Below are positions 23,333 to 31,332 of a DNA stretch of 64,000 nucleotides, piece after piece. Positions within the stretch are counted from its first letter, which is position 1, and each line of letters opens with the position of its first letter. This DNA is from Streptomyces sp. ICBB 8177 (GTDB lineage Bacteria > Actinomycetota > Actinomycetes > Streptomycetales > Streptomycetaceae). The DNA is taken from assembly GCF_003144095.1 (NCBI RefSeq), contig NZ_NSKH01000018.1, positions 842,493 through 906,492 of the forward strand, given 5' to 3'. A model generated the notes under the pieces. It ran no database searches and had not been told where the DNA came from. It saw only the letters and a list, made by a program, of their open reading frames with translations. Position numbers and translations under genes: made by a program.

Positions 23333-23663
23333 GGGTCGTCCTCTCCGGAGGGGGACACGAAGGCAGGGGAAGGGAGGCGGGGGAGTTGGGGGATAGCGCG
23401 GGGCGTGCGAGGGCCGCGCGGTCGACCCCACGAGCGCGAAGGCAGGGGTGGTCAGGGGGAGGTGCGGCACCGGCGCCGTGGCCGCTCCACGAGCGGTTCA
23501 CCCAGCGCTGCGCGAGCCGCCGAACCGGCAACCGTGGCGGCCGTGGATGACGGCGAGTCGACACGTAAGCCGGCACGAGCGGTACGCGACCGGGGGCCCG
23601 GAACCACGGCGGGGCGGCGGGGGCCGGGGGTGTCCAGCGGACGGCGACCCCGGAGGCGTGAGG
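23333..23663. other. 331-bp gap upstream of the transporter operon
   Basis: This should contain the transporter promoter and the end of the Rieske-TetR transcript. I see no copy of the CTGAYTGATTGGTYAGTYAG operator here and no supported coding sequence. Confidence 0.45.
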
Positions 23664-24320
23664 TCAGGCCGGGTCTAAGGCGGAGGCGTTGGACGGTAGG
23701 GGGTCCGCCGGTGGGAACGGGACGTCGAGACCGATCTGCGGTGCGACCACCGACCAGACGCGCCGGCGGACCTCGTCGGTCTCCCGCGGGGTCGGGTCCA
23801 TCAGCAGGCGTGCGCCGTAGCCGTCGGTGAGCGCGATGATCAGGTCGGCCAGCCGCTCGGCGTCGCAGGGGGCGAACTCCCCGGCTGTCACTCCGGCCCG
23901 CACCACGTCGGCGACCCAGTCGGTCACGCCGGCGTACAGCTCGCGGGCGACCCGCAGCGAGCCCTTGTCGCGTGCGGCCCGAAGGTGCAGCTCCTGCCAG
24001 AGCAGGAAGTCCCGGCGCAGTTCGGAGTCGAGCGGCAGACACGCGTCGATCACCCGGGCGAGCCGCCAGGCGTGCGGTGCGTCGGCCGGTGGCTCGGCGT
24101 CGTAACCCGCCCGGCCCGCGCTCTCGTACGAGAACTTCAGGGCTTCGAGGAAGAGCTTCTCGCGGGTGTCGAAGTGGTAGTGCAGCAGCGCGGTGGAGAC
24201 TCCGGCGTGCTCCGCCACCATGCGCATCCTGACCTTCTCGAACCCCGCCTCCGCGATGGTCTCGCAAGCGGCGGCCAGGATCAGCCGACGGGTGGCCTCC
24301 GTACGGGCCTCCGCGGTCAC
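23664..24320 (-). CDS. TetR family regulator of the Rieske/acyl-CoA catabolic genes
   Basis: The 218-residue protein starts at a GTG overlapping the Rieske gene stop by 4 bases (GTGA). The TetR HTH lies at about residues 10-55 (V-R-M-R-M-V-A-E-H-A-G-V-S-T-A-L-L-H-Y-H-F), followed by a helical ligand-binding domain resembling BetI-type regulators. The overlap with the oxygenase gene makes it the natural candidate to bind the two 20-bp operators in the divergent region. The ligand is likely the substrate or a CoA ester of this pathway, which is inference. Confidence 0.87.
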   Translation of the reverse strand: MTAEARTEATRRLILAAACETIAEAGFEKVRMRMVAEHAGVSTALLHYHFDTREKLFLEALKFSYESAGRAGYDAEPPADAPHAWRLARVIDACLPLDSELRRDFLLWQELHLRAARDKGSLRVARELYAGVTDWVADVVRAGVTAGEFAPCDAERLADLIIALTDGYGARLLMDPTPRETDEVRRRVWSVVAPQIGLDVPFPPADPLPSNASALDPA

Positions 24321-25528
24321 CGGAACGTCCCCCGGGGCGCACGGCTGTCCGCCGGTCCGGAGGGCTGGAGGCAAGGGGCGTCCCGCAGGTCGGCCCGGAC
24401 CCGGTCGGCGAACCAGCCGACGCCGCGCTCCCGCCGGGAGAGGGGCCCGGGCTCGAACTCCGGTGTGGCGACGCCGTGTTGGACGCGCGACACCAACTCG
24501 GCGTCCTCGTCGTTGGTGACCCACCCGATGTGGATGTTCAGCCGCCGGGCCAGCCGGGTGCGGGCGGTCGTCCCGCGCCGGGTGAAGAAGGCACCCGGGA
24601 TGGCGACGCGGTCCTGCGCGGTGGGTATGGCGGTCCAGGCGAGCACGTGGTCAGGATAGAAGTCCAGCAAGGTGTTCGGGTAGATCACCGCGTAGCGCCA
24701 GGTCCTGCGGTCGGCCTCGGTGAGCCCGGGCATGGGGGCGGCGACCTTCTGGTAGAGCCGCTCGAACCAGTTGGAGGACGGTTTGTCGCGCAGCGGTGAC
24801 TGGAACAGCACGTACGACTCGTCGACGACGTCGCACTCGTAGCGCTGGTAGTCCAGCAACCGCATCAGCGCCGGGTGGGCGACGGGCACGTGGTAGCCCT
24901 CCAGGTAGTTGTCCACCACCACCTTCCAGTTGGCCTGCTGGACCTCCGCGCCCGCCAGATCGTGGATGCGGCTGCGCCCGACGGGCGTCAGGTCGGGGCC
25001 GGCGTAGTGGCCGACGGCCTCGGCCAGCCCGGCGCACTGGACGGCCAGGGGCACCGCGTCCGGGTCGAGGTTGACGAAGACGAATCCCAGGAAGGACTCC
25101 ACGCGCACCGCGTGGAGCCCGAGGGCGGCCTTGTCCAGGCAAGGGATCTGGCGGTTCTCGGGTGCCCCGACGAGCGTGCCGTCGAGCCGGTACGTCCAGC
25201 CGTGATACGGGCAGCGGATGGCCTTGGCGGCAGGCTCGCTGCCGGAGACCAGGCGGGTGCCGCGGTGCCGGCAGACGTTGAGGTGGGCGGCGAGCCCTCC
25301 GTCCTCGGTGCGCACGACCAGGACCTCGCGGCCGGCCGCCCAGGCCGCGAGCCGGGAGCCGGTCTCGCGCAGGTCGGACTCGTGGCACACCAACTGCCAG
25401 GACCTGGCGAAGATGCGCGGGACCTCCTCCTCGGCGATCCGGGGGTCGGTGTAGTAGCGGCCCGCCAGAGCGGGGGCGGGCGCGGCATGGTCGGCCGGGC
25501 CGGGGGAGGTGACGGTTTCGGACTGCAT
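24317..25528 (-). CDS. Rieske [2Fe-2S] oxygenase alpha subunit
   Basis: The 403-residue protein has the Rieske cluster C-R-H-R-G...C-P-Y-H-G-W (about residues 85-110) and a C-terminal mononuclear iron domain with N-Y-L-E-G-Y-H-V-P-V-A-H-P (about 210-223) carrying the His ligands; the layout resembles choline/glycine betaine/stachydrine-type and aromatic-ring oxygenases. The start follows GGAGGA. Electron supply is probably by the ferredoxin and NuoF-like flavoprotein encoded divergently. An amine or quaternary amine substrate is suggested by the adjacent polyamine-type importer, but an aromatic acid is possible. Confidence 0.88.
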   Translation of the reverse strand: MQSETVTSPGPADHAAPAPALAGRYYTDPRIAEEEVPRIFARSWQLVCHESDLRETGSRLAAWAAGREVLVVRTEDGGLAAHLNVCRHRGTRLVSGSEPAAKAIRCPYHGWTYRLDGTLVGAPENRQIPCLDKAALGLHAVRVESFLGFVFVNLDPDAVPLAVQCAGLAEAVGHYAGPDLTPVGRSRIHDLAGAEVQQANWKVVVDNYLEGYHVPVAHPALMRLLDYQRYECDVVDESYVLFQSPLRDKPSSNWFERLYQKVAAPMPGLTEADRRTWRYAVIYPNTLLDFYPDHVLAWTAIPTAQDRVAIPGAFFTRRGTTARTRLARRLNIHIGWVTNDEDAELVSRVQHGVATPEFEPGPLSRRERGVGWFADRVRADLRDAPCLQPSGPADSRAPRGTFR

Positions 25529-25617
25529 CGGATGGTCCTCCACGCCGTCGGGCGATGAGAGAGTGCAGCGGTCCAGGAGCGACGGACGCCGGTCGTCGAG
25601 CGGCCGGGGGAGTCGCG

Positions 25618-25637
25618 CTGATTGATTGGTCAGTCAG
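25618..25637. promoter_or_regulatory. TetR-type operator copy A
   Basis: CTGATTGATTGGTCAGTCAG, an imperfect palindrome of the CTGAYTGA-N4-TYAGTYAG kind typical of TetR-family sites. It matches copy B at 17 of 20 positions and lies about 90 bp before the Rieske start. Confidence 0.7.
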
Positions 25638-25674
25638 GTTGCGGCCGGATTGCCGCCATGTCAACTCTTGTGAA

Positions 25675-25694
25675 CTGACTGATTGGTTAGTTAG
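25675..25694. promoter_or_regulatory. TetR-type operator copy B
   Basis: CTGACTGATTGGTTAGTTAG in the same orientation as copy A, 57 bp away. The two sites probably cover the divergent promoters. Confidence 0.7.
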
Positions 25695-25918
25695 CGTGTG
25701 GCCCTCGCCGACCCGGCCAACCGACCGGTCGACCCTCCTGGCGCCTGAGCGTCCCCGCACTCACACCCGCCCCTCTCCACCCCACTCACCACGGCGGCCC
25801 GCATGCCCGGCGGCGGTTCGAACTCCCCCGGCCGCTGGCCGTTCGCTGCCACTCCACCACCCGGCCCGGACCTGCGCCGTCCGAGCCGGGCAAGCCGTCG
25901 CACCAGCGGAGGCATCCC

Positions 25919-26329
25919 ATGCGCGGAGCCCGCACCACGTCCTGGCTGGGGCTGACGCCGGAACCCGAGAGGGAACTGCCGTCAGCCGTAGCCGCACTGC
26001 GAGCCCAGGCCGCCGGCCCCCTCGGCACTTCCGAACCCGACGAGTCGGCTGAACGCCGCCGCGTGGAACAGCTCGTCCTGCACGGCACGCAACGCGGCTG
26101 GCTCCGCTACCTGGCGGAGGTCACGGCACTGGTCACCGATGTCGCGACCGGCGCCGCGCCGGGCGATCCGGACACCGCACTGCTCGTCGCCGACGTGGTC
26201 CTGGAGCACCACCGCATGCTCATCGGCCTGCCCGGTCCCGGCTACCGGCTGGCCGAGACCCAGCGGTCGGCACTGACACAGGCGGTTCGCACCCTCGGCC
26301 AACGTCCCGAAGGCAGGAAGACCCCATGA
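25919..26329 (+). CDS. Small protein of unknown function heading the plus-strand catabolic operon
   Basis: The 136-residue, mostly helical, acidic/Ala-rich soluble protein has no signal peptide, Cys cluster or recognised motif. A clear GGAGG precedes the ATG, and its stop overlaps the start of the NuoF-like gene by 4 bases (ATGA), so it is a genuine, coupled gene. Position suggests an accessory subunit or assembly partner of the NuoF-like flavoprotein. I do not recognise the family. Confidence 0.65.
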   Translation: MRGARTTSWLGLTPEPERELPSAVAALRAQAAGPLGTSEPDESAERRRVEQLVLHGTQRGWLRYLAEVTALVTDVATGAAPGDPDTALLVADVVLEHHRMLIGLPGPGYRLAETQRSALTQAVRTLGQRPEGRKTP

Positions 26330-27576
26330 CGACGATCCGCCCTCTTCTCCCCGCGCACTTCGCGACGGCACTCGGCTCCGCCCCGGGCGTCGGCGAGGAC
26401 CTGGAGGCCTACCTGCGCGCGGGGGGCTACCGGCCGTGCGACCCCGCCGAGTTGCTGGAGAGAATCACCCGCAGCGGGCTGCGCGGGCGCGGCGGCGCGG
26501 GTTTCCCCGCGGCGCTGAAGCTCGCCACCGTGCGTGACGCCCGAGGCGAGGCGGTCGTGGTCGCCAACGGAGAAGAGGGCGAACCGGGCTCCGTCAAGGA
26601 CCGCTGGCTGCTGCGCGCCCGGCCCCACCTGGTCCTGGACGGCCTGGCCCGTGCCGCGGCGATCACCGGGGCACGAGCCGGCTACGTCTACGTGTCGGAC
26701 CCCGACGCGGCCGACCGGGTCCGCGCCGCCCTCAAGGAGCGCGGTGCGCAGTCGCAGGTGCGGGTGGTGCTCACGGAGCCCGCCTACGTGGCCGGTGAGG
26801 AGACAGCGGTGGTACGCCGTATCAACGGCGGCCCCGCCCTGCCGACGGCCAAGCCGCCGCGACCGTACGAGCGCGGGGTGGACGGGGCACCGACGCTGGT
26901 CGCCAACGTGGAGACGCTCGCGCGGATCGCATTGCTGGCCGCGAGCGCCGAGGATCCGGGGCCCCCGGGTCCGGCCGACGCCTACCTGCTCACCCTTTCC
27001 GCCGGAGACCGCCCCGCCGTCCTGACCGAGGCGGTGGCGCACACCACCCTGGACGAACTGGCCCGCCTCCTGGGCACCGAGCGCCCGCGGGCCGTGCTGA
27101 CGGGCGGCCTGTCCGGCGGTCTGCTCGGGCCGGGCAGCGGACTCCCCGTGGAACGCGACGCGCTCGCGTCCGCCTCGGCGTCGCTGGGCTGCGGGGCGAT
27201 CCGATTTCTCGGACCCGACGAATGCCCGGTCGCCGTCGTGGCGGACTCCCTCGCCTACCTGAGCGGGCAGAGCGCGCGGCAGTGCGGTGTGTGCGTCTCG
27301 GGTACGTCCGCGCTGCGCGACACGGTCGCGGGCCTGACGGCGGGCCGGGTGGACGACGAGCGGATCGCACGGCTGACCCGCTGGTCGTCGACCCTGCCCG
27401 GTCGCGGTGCGTGCGGCCTGCTGGACGCGGCAGCCCGCCTCGTCGCCTCCCTCCTGCGGGTCTTTCCCGCTCTCGTCGAAGCCCATCGAGGCCGCCCCTG
27501 CGCGCCGGTGAAGGTCTCAGGCCAGCACCGTCTCCGCGTCCCGGTGCCCGAGGTCTCTGTCCGCCTGCCGGCCTGA
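26326..27576 (+). CDS. NuoF/SLBB-like flavoprotein (NADH-ubiquinone oxidoreductase 51-kDa type)
   Basis: The 416-residue protein has the FMN/NADH-site motifs of NuoF: G-L-R-G-R-G-G-A-G-F-P (about 49-59) and N-G-E-E-G-E-P-G-S-V-K-D-R (about 81-93), then an SLBB-like part. The C-terminal iron-sulphur region reads Q-C-G-V-C-V-S-G with a later G-A-C-G; the family normally has C-x2-C-x2-C plus a distant Cys, so one ligand is missing. It is not part of a complex I cluster. With the ferredoxin gene that follows it may pass electrons from NAD(P)H to the Rieske oxygenase or take them from the acyl-CoA dehydrogenases. Confidence 0.82.
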   Translation: MTTIRPLLPAHFATALGSAPGVGEDLEAYLRAGGYRPCDPAELLERITRSGLRGRGGAGFPAALKLATVRDARGEAVVVANGEEGEPGSVKDRWLLRARPHLVLDGLARAAAITGARAGYVYVSDPDAADRVRAALKERGAQSQVRVVLTEPAYVAGEETAVVRRINGGPALPTAKPPRPYERGVDGAPTLVANVETLARIALLAASAEDPGPPGPADAYLLTLSAGDRPAVLTEAVAHTTLDELARLLGTERPRAVLTGGLSGGLLGPGSGLPVERDALASASASLGCGAIRFLGPDECPVAVVADSLAYLSGQSARQCGVCVSGTSALRDTVAGLTAGRVDDERIARLTRWSSTLPGRGACGLLDAAARLVASLLRVFPALVEAHRGRPCAPVKVSGQHRLRVPVPEVSVRLPA

Positions 27577-27689
27577 CGCCCCGCCCGCACGCCCCAACAC
27601 CCAAGCCCGTCCCCCGCAACACCCCAACTCCCAAGCACATCCCCGAGCTGCGAACCCCTTCCGCCCGACGCGAACAAGGAGCCGGACCG

Positions 27690-27881
27690 ATGAAACTCCT
27701 CCTCGACTCGACACGGTGCCAGGGCTACGGCCTGTGCCAGGAAGCCGCGCCCGCCCTGATCGACCTCGACGACTGGGGATACGCGGCCGTGCCCGACACG
27801 GCCGTGCCCCCCGGTGAGCAGTCGGCCGCGCGGGCCGCCGTCGAAATCTGCCCCAACCACGCGCTGCGGACGGCGAAGTGA
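27690..27881 (+). CDS. Ferredoxin (3Fe-4S/4Fe-4S single-cluster type)
   Basis: The 63-residue protein starts at an ATG after AAGGAG. Cluster ligands are in C-Q-G-Y-G-L-C-Q-E-A and the C-terminal I-C-P-N-H-A-L, so C-x5-C...C-P, the pattern of actinobacterial 3Fe-4S ferredoxins that serve P450s and oxygenases. Soluble electron carrier. Its stop overlaps the CoA-ligase start by 4 bases (GTGA). The nearest acceptor in this window is the Rieske oxygenase; the NuoF-like protein is the likely donor. Confidence 0.9.
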   Translation: MKLLLDSTRCQGYGLCQEAAPALIDLDDWGYAAVPDTAVPPGEQSAARAAVEICPNHALRTAK

Positions 27882-29977
27882 GCGCGGCACGCGACCTGGC
27901 CGCCCTGTTCGATCCCGCCTCGGTGGCCGTGGTCGGCGCGAGCGACGACCCCGCCAAGTACGGTCACGCGGTCGCCTCCCAGGCGCTGCGGGCGAGCCGC
28001 CGCCCTGTCCACCTGGTCAACCGGCGCGGCGGCACCGTGCTGGGGCGCACCGCGGCCACCAGCCTCACCGGCATAGGAGAGCCCGTCGACCTCGTGGTGG
28101 TCTCGGTGCCGGGGCCAGGGTTCGAAGCGGCCGTGGACGAGGCGCTGGCCTGCGGTGCCCGCGCCGTCGTGGCGATCACCGCCGGGTTCGCCGAGACCGG
28201 CGCCGACGGGCTCGGGCGGCAGCGCGCCGTCGCGGAGCGCGTCCGCCAGGCCGGCGCGGTCCTCGTCGGCCCCAACTGCCTGGGCGTCGTGGACAACACC
28301 ACCGAACTCTTCCTCGCCTCCGACCACTTCGCACCCGGCGGCGTGGCCCTGCTGAGCCAGAGCGGCAACCTCGCACTCGAACTCCAACTGCGCCTGACGC
28401 CGTACGGACTGGGCTTCTCCCGATTCGTCTCGCTGGGCAACCAGGCCGACGTGGACCTGGTGGACCTGGTGACCGACTGCGCCCGGCACCCGCAGACCAG
28501 CGCGATCGCCGTCTACGCCGAGGACTTCGGTGACGGCAGGGCCTTCGCCGAAGCGGCGGCGGCCGCGGACAAGCCCGTCGTCCTGCTCACCGCGGGCGGT
28601 GGCGCCGCCGCGGCGCGCAGCGCCCGCTCCCACACCGGCGCCCTGACCACCTCGTCGGACGTGGTCTCCGCCGCCTGCCGCGACGCCGGGATCCACCAGG
28701 TGCGCACACCCCGCGAAATGGCGGCGGTGCTGGCCGGGCTGAGCGGCGGGCGCCGCAGCCCCGGCCGCCGGGTCGCGGTCTTCACCGACGGCGGCGGGCA
28801 CGGAGCGATCGCCGCGGAGGCCGTGGAGTCGGCAGGGCTCGAGGTGCCCGAGACCGGTGAGGCCACCACCGAGCGGCTGCGCGGCTTCCTGTGGGAGCAG
28901 TCAGCCGTCGGCAACCCGGTGGATCTCGCCGGCATGGGGGAGCGGGACCCGATGTCCTACGCCCGGGCCGTCGACGCGCTGTTGTCCGCCAAGGAGATCG
29001 ACGCCGTCCTGATGACCGGCTACTTCGGCGGCTACGCGGAGCAGGGCGGCGGGCTCGGAGGCCCGCACAACACCCTGGGCCATGCGGAACTGGCCGCCGC
29101 CGAGGCCATCGCCGCGCGGATGCACGGCGCGCCCAAGCCGCTCGTGGTGCAGTCCATGTACCCGCGGTCGGCCAGCTGCCGGGCGCTCGCGGACGCCGGG
29201 GTCCCGGTCTTCTCCGCGATCGAGGACGCCGCGGGAGCACTGGTCGCGCTGGCGCCCTCGACGGAGCCGGGACCTCCGACGGATCAGCCGGGAGCCTCGA
29301 TGGATCAGCCGGGAGCGTTGCAGCCCCTGCCCGACGCGGCGCCGCCGTTGGACGACGTGGGGTACCACCCGATCCGCACCGCGCTGACCGAGGCGGGCCT
29401 CGTCTTCCCCACCGCCCGGGAGGTGAGCACCGAGGCCGAGTTGGGCGCGGCGGCGGCCGAGTTCGCCGGGCCCTACGTCCTCAAGGCGCTGCACCTTCTC
29501 CACAAGTCCGACGCCGGGGGCGTGGTGCTGGACATCGCGGACGAGGAGGGGTTGCTCGACGCCTATCGGCGGATGCACGCCCGCCTCGGCTCCCCCTCCT
29601 ACTCCGTGGAAGCGATGGCGGACCCGTCCCGCGGCGTCGAGCTGATCGTCGGGGTCAACCGCGATCCGCGCTTCGGGCCCGTCGCCATGGTCGGCCTCGG
29701 AGGGACCCTCACCGAGGCGCTCGGCGACGTGGCCTTCGCCCTCGCTCCCGTCACGCCGCGGCGGGCGAGGCACCTGCTGGGCCGACTGCGCTCGGCGGCA
29801 CTCCTGCGGGGAGCGCGGGGACGACCGGCCGCCGACCTCGACGCGGCCGCCGAAGCCATCGCCCGCATCACCCGGTTCGCCGCCGCCCACCCCGAGATCG
29901 CCGAACTGGAGGTCAACCCCCTGCTCGTGGGCCCCGACGGTGCCCTGGCACTCGACGCCCGAGCAGTCCTGGGCTGA
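27878..29977 (+). CDS. ADP-forming acetyl/acyl-CoA ligase family protein
   Basis: The 699-residue protein fuses a CoA-binding domain (L-F-D-P-A-S-V-A-V-V-G-A-S near residue 10), a succinyl-CoA-ligase-like region with phospho-His in S-H-T-G-A-L (His about 252) and a C-terminal ATP-grasp domain (about 490-699; Y-V-L-K-A-L-H-L-L-H-K-S-D-A-G-G). Such enzymes make acyl-CoA from acid, CoA and ATP, giving ADP. An odd Pro/Gln-rich linker (about 465-485) is made of short direct repeats (GATCAGCCGGGAGC twice near 29282-29312). Coupled to the ferredoxin gene; it likely activates the acid used by the following dehydrogenases. Confidence 0.85.
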   Translation: MSAARDLAALFDPASVAVVGASDDPAKYGHAVASQALRASRRPVHLVNRRGGTVLGRTAATSLTGIGEPVDLVVVSVPGPGFEAAVDEALACGARAVVAITAGFAETGADGLGRQRAVAERVRQAGAVLVGPNCLGVVDNTTELFLASDHFAPGGVALLSQSGNLALELQLRLTPYGLGFSRFVSLGNQADVDLVDLVTDCARHPQTSAIAVYAEDFGDGRAFAEAAAAADKPVVLLTAGGGAAAARSARSHTGALTTSSDVVSAACRDAGIHQVRTPREMAAVLAGLSGGRRSPGRRVAVFTDGGGHGAIAAEAVESAGLEVPETGEATTERLRGFLWEQSAVGNPVDLAGMGERDPMSYARAVDALLSAKEIDAVLMTGYFGGYAEQGGGLGGPHNTLGHAELAAAEAIAARMHGAPKPLVVQSMYPRSASCRALADAGVPVFSAIEDAAGALVALAPSTEPGPPTDQPGASMDQPGALQPLPDAAPPLDDVGYHPIRTALTEAGLVFPTAREVSTEAELGAAAAEFAGPYVLKALHLLHKSDAGGVVLDIADEEGLLDAYRRMHARLGSPSYSVEAMADPSRGVELIVGVNRDPRFGPVAMVGLGGTLTEALGDVAFALAPVTPRRARHLLGRLRSAALLRGARGRPAADLDAAAEAIARITRFAAAHPEIAELEVNPLLVGPDGALALDARAVLG

Positions 29978-30045
29978 CGCGCCCCGCCGGCCCGGCATCG
30001 CCGCACGTGCCCGCACGCCGCACGAATGTCTACGGAGAGACACGC

Positions 30046-31218
30046 ATGGACTTCCGCTACACCCCCGAGCAGGCCGACCTCAAGCGTCGCGCCGCCACGT
30101 ACACCGCGCTGCTCATGCGGTACGAGGACCAGGCGGAGCAGGCCGGCGGCCCGCTCCCCGCCGATCTGGTCAAGGAACTCGCCCGGGCCGCGATCGATGC
30201 CGGGGTCTACGCCATCAACATGCCCGCCGAATGGGGCGGAGCCGGCCTGTCGCTGCTCGACCAGGTCATCGTGGAGGAGGAGTTCGGCAAGGCGACCAAC
30301 TGCCTGTGGGACATCCCCTGGAGGCCGGCCAACGTCCTGGCCCACGGCACCGCCGCGCAGCGGGAGAAGTACCTGCTGCCGGTGATCCGCGCCGAACGGT
30401 TCGACGCGTTCGCCGTCACCGAGCCCGGCGCGGGCTCCGACCCGTCCTCCGGGAGCACCACCGCCACCCGCACCGACGGCGGATGGTTGCTGAACGGTGA
30501 GAAGTGGTTCGTCACCTGCGGCGACATCGCCGACTTCCTCCTGGTGCAGGCCGACGCCGGGCCGGATCGCGAGCCCACCCTGTTCTTCGTGGACAAGGAG
30601 GCGCCCGGCCTGCGCATGACCCGCGTCCCCGCCTTCATGCACAGCGCCGTCAACGGCCATCCCGAATTCACCCTCACGGATGTGTTCGTGGCCGACACGG
30701 ACGTCCTCGGCGAGGTCGGCCAAGGATACGAACTGACCAAGGAGTGGTTCACCGACGAACGGCTGATGATCGCCGCCCGCACCGTCGGCGCCGCTGAGCG
30801 CGCGTTGCAGCTGGCGCGTGACTGGGCGGTGGGGCGTGAGCAGTTCGGGCGGCCGATCGCCGAGTTCCAGTTGGTGCAGGGGATGCTGGCGGACTGCGCG
30901 GTCGACATCGCGGTCAACCGGGCCTACACCCACCAGGTCGCCTGGGAGGCCGACCAGCCGGGCGCCGATCCCAAGACCCTGCACGCCAAGGCGTCGACCG
31001 CCAAGCTGGCGGCGAGCGAGGCGGCGGGCCGCGTGATCGACCGTTGCGTGCAGATCTTCGGCGGCCGCGGCTATGACCGCTCCTACCCGGTGGAGCGCCT
31101 GTACCGGGAGATCCGGGTGGATCGGATCTGGGAGGGCACCTCAGAGATCCAGCGCCTGATCATCGCCAACGAACTCATCAAGCGCGGCACCCGCGCCCTC
31201 GCACTGCCCACCCGCTGA
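30046..31218 (+). CDS. Acyl-CoA dehydrogenase 1
   Basis: The 390-residue FAD enzyme starts with M-D-F-R-Y-T-P-E-Q after a GGAGAG site; the longer open frame upstream is a shadow of the ligase gene. Family features: A-V-T-E-P-G-A-G-S-D (about 124-133), W-F-V-T-C-G-D and the C-terminal Q-I-F-G-G-R-G-Y-D-R-S-Y-P-V-E and R-I-W-E-G-T-S-E-I-Q. The usual catalytic Glu region is conserved in Y-R-E-I-R. It forms the alpha-beta double bond of an acyl-CoA. It shares a 137-bp identical DNA tract with the next gene. Confidence 0.9.
   Translation: MDFRYTPEQADLKRRAATYTALLMRYEDQAEQAGGPLPADLVKELARAAIDAGVYAINMPAEWGGAGLSLLDQVIVEEEFGKATNCLWDIPWRPANVLAHGTAAQREKYLLPVIRAERFDAFAVTEPGAGSDPSSGSTTATRTDGGWLLNGEKWFVTCGDIADFLLVQADAGPDREPTLFFVDKEAPGLRMTRVPAFMHSAVNGHPEFTLTDVFVADTDVLGEVGQGYELTKEWFTDERLMIAARTVGAAERALQLARDWAVGREQFGRPIAEFQLVQGMLADCAVDIAVNRAYTHQVAWEADQPGADPKTLHAKASTAKLAASEAAGRVIDRCVQIFGGRGYDRSYPVERLYREIRVDRIWEGTSEIQRLIIANELIKRGTRALALPTR
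30813..30949 (+). repeat. 137-bp identical tract, copy 1
   Basis: Base-for-base identical to 32097-32233 in the second acyl-CoA dehydrogenase gene (offset 1284 bp), reading from G-G-C-G-C-G-T-G-A-C-T-G-G to C-C-T-G-G-G-A-G-G. Flanking sequence diverges, including at third codon positions. Confidence 0.9.
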
Positions 31219-31332
31219 CCGGCGGCACGACGCCCGGTGTGCCGCTACGCCCGCCCCGCCGTCGTGCGAGCCCCCGCGTTCCCGCCCCCCGCCCCGCCCG
31301 CGCCCACGCGCACTCACCCCACGAGGACTCCC

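Larger units (their letters stand above)
25529..25918. promoter_or_regulatory. Divergent control region of the catabolic island
   Basis: The 390-bp gap between the minus-strand Rieske-TetR pair and the plus-strand operon. Its proximal part is AT-richer than the surroundings and carries the two operator copies. The 220 bp nearest the plus-strand operon show no gene or clear signal. Confidence 0.6.
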
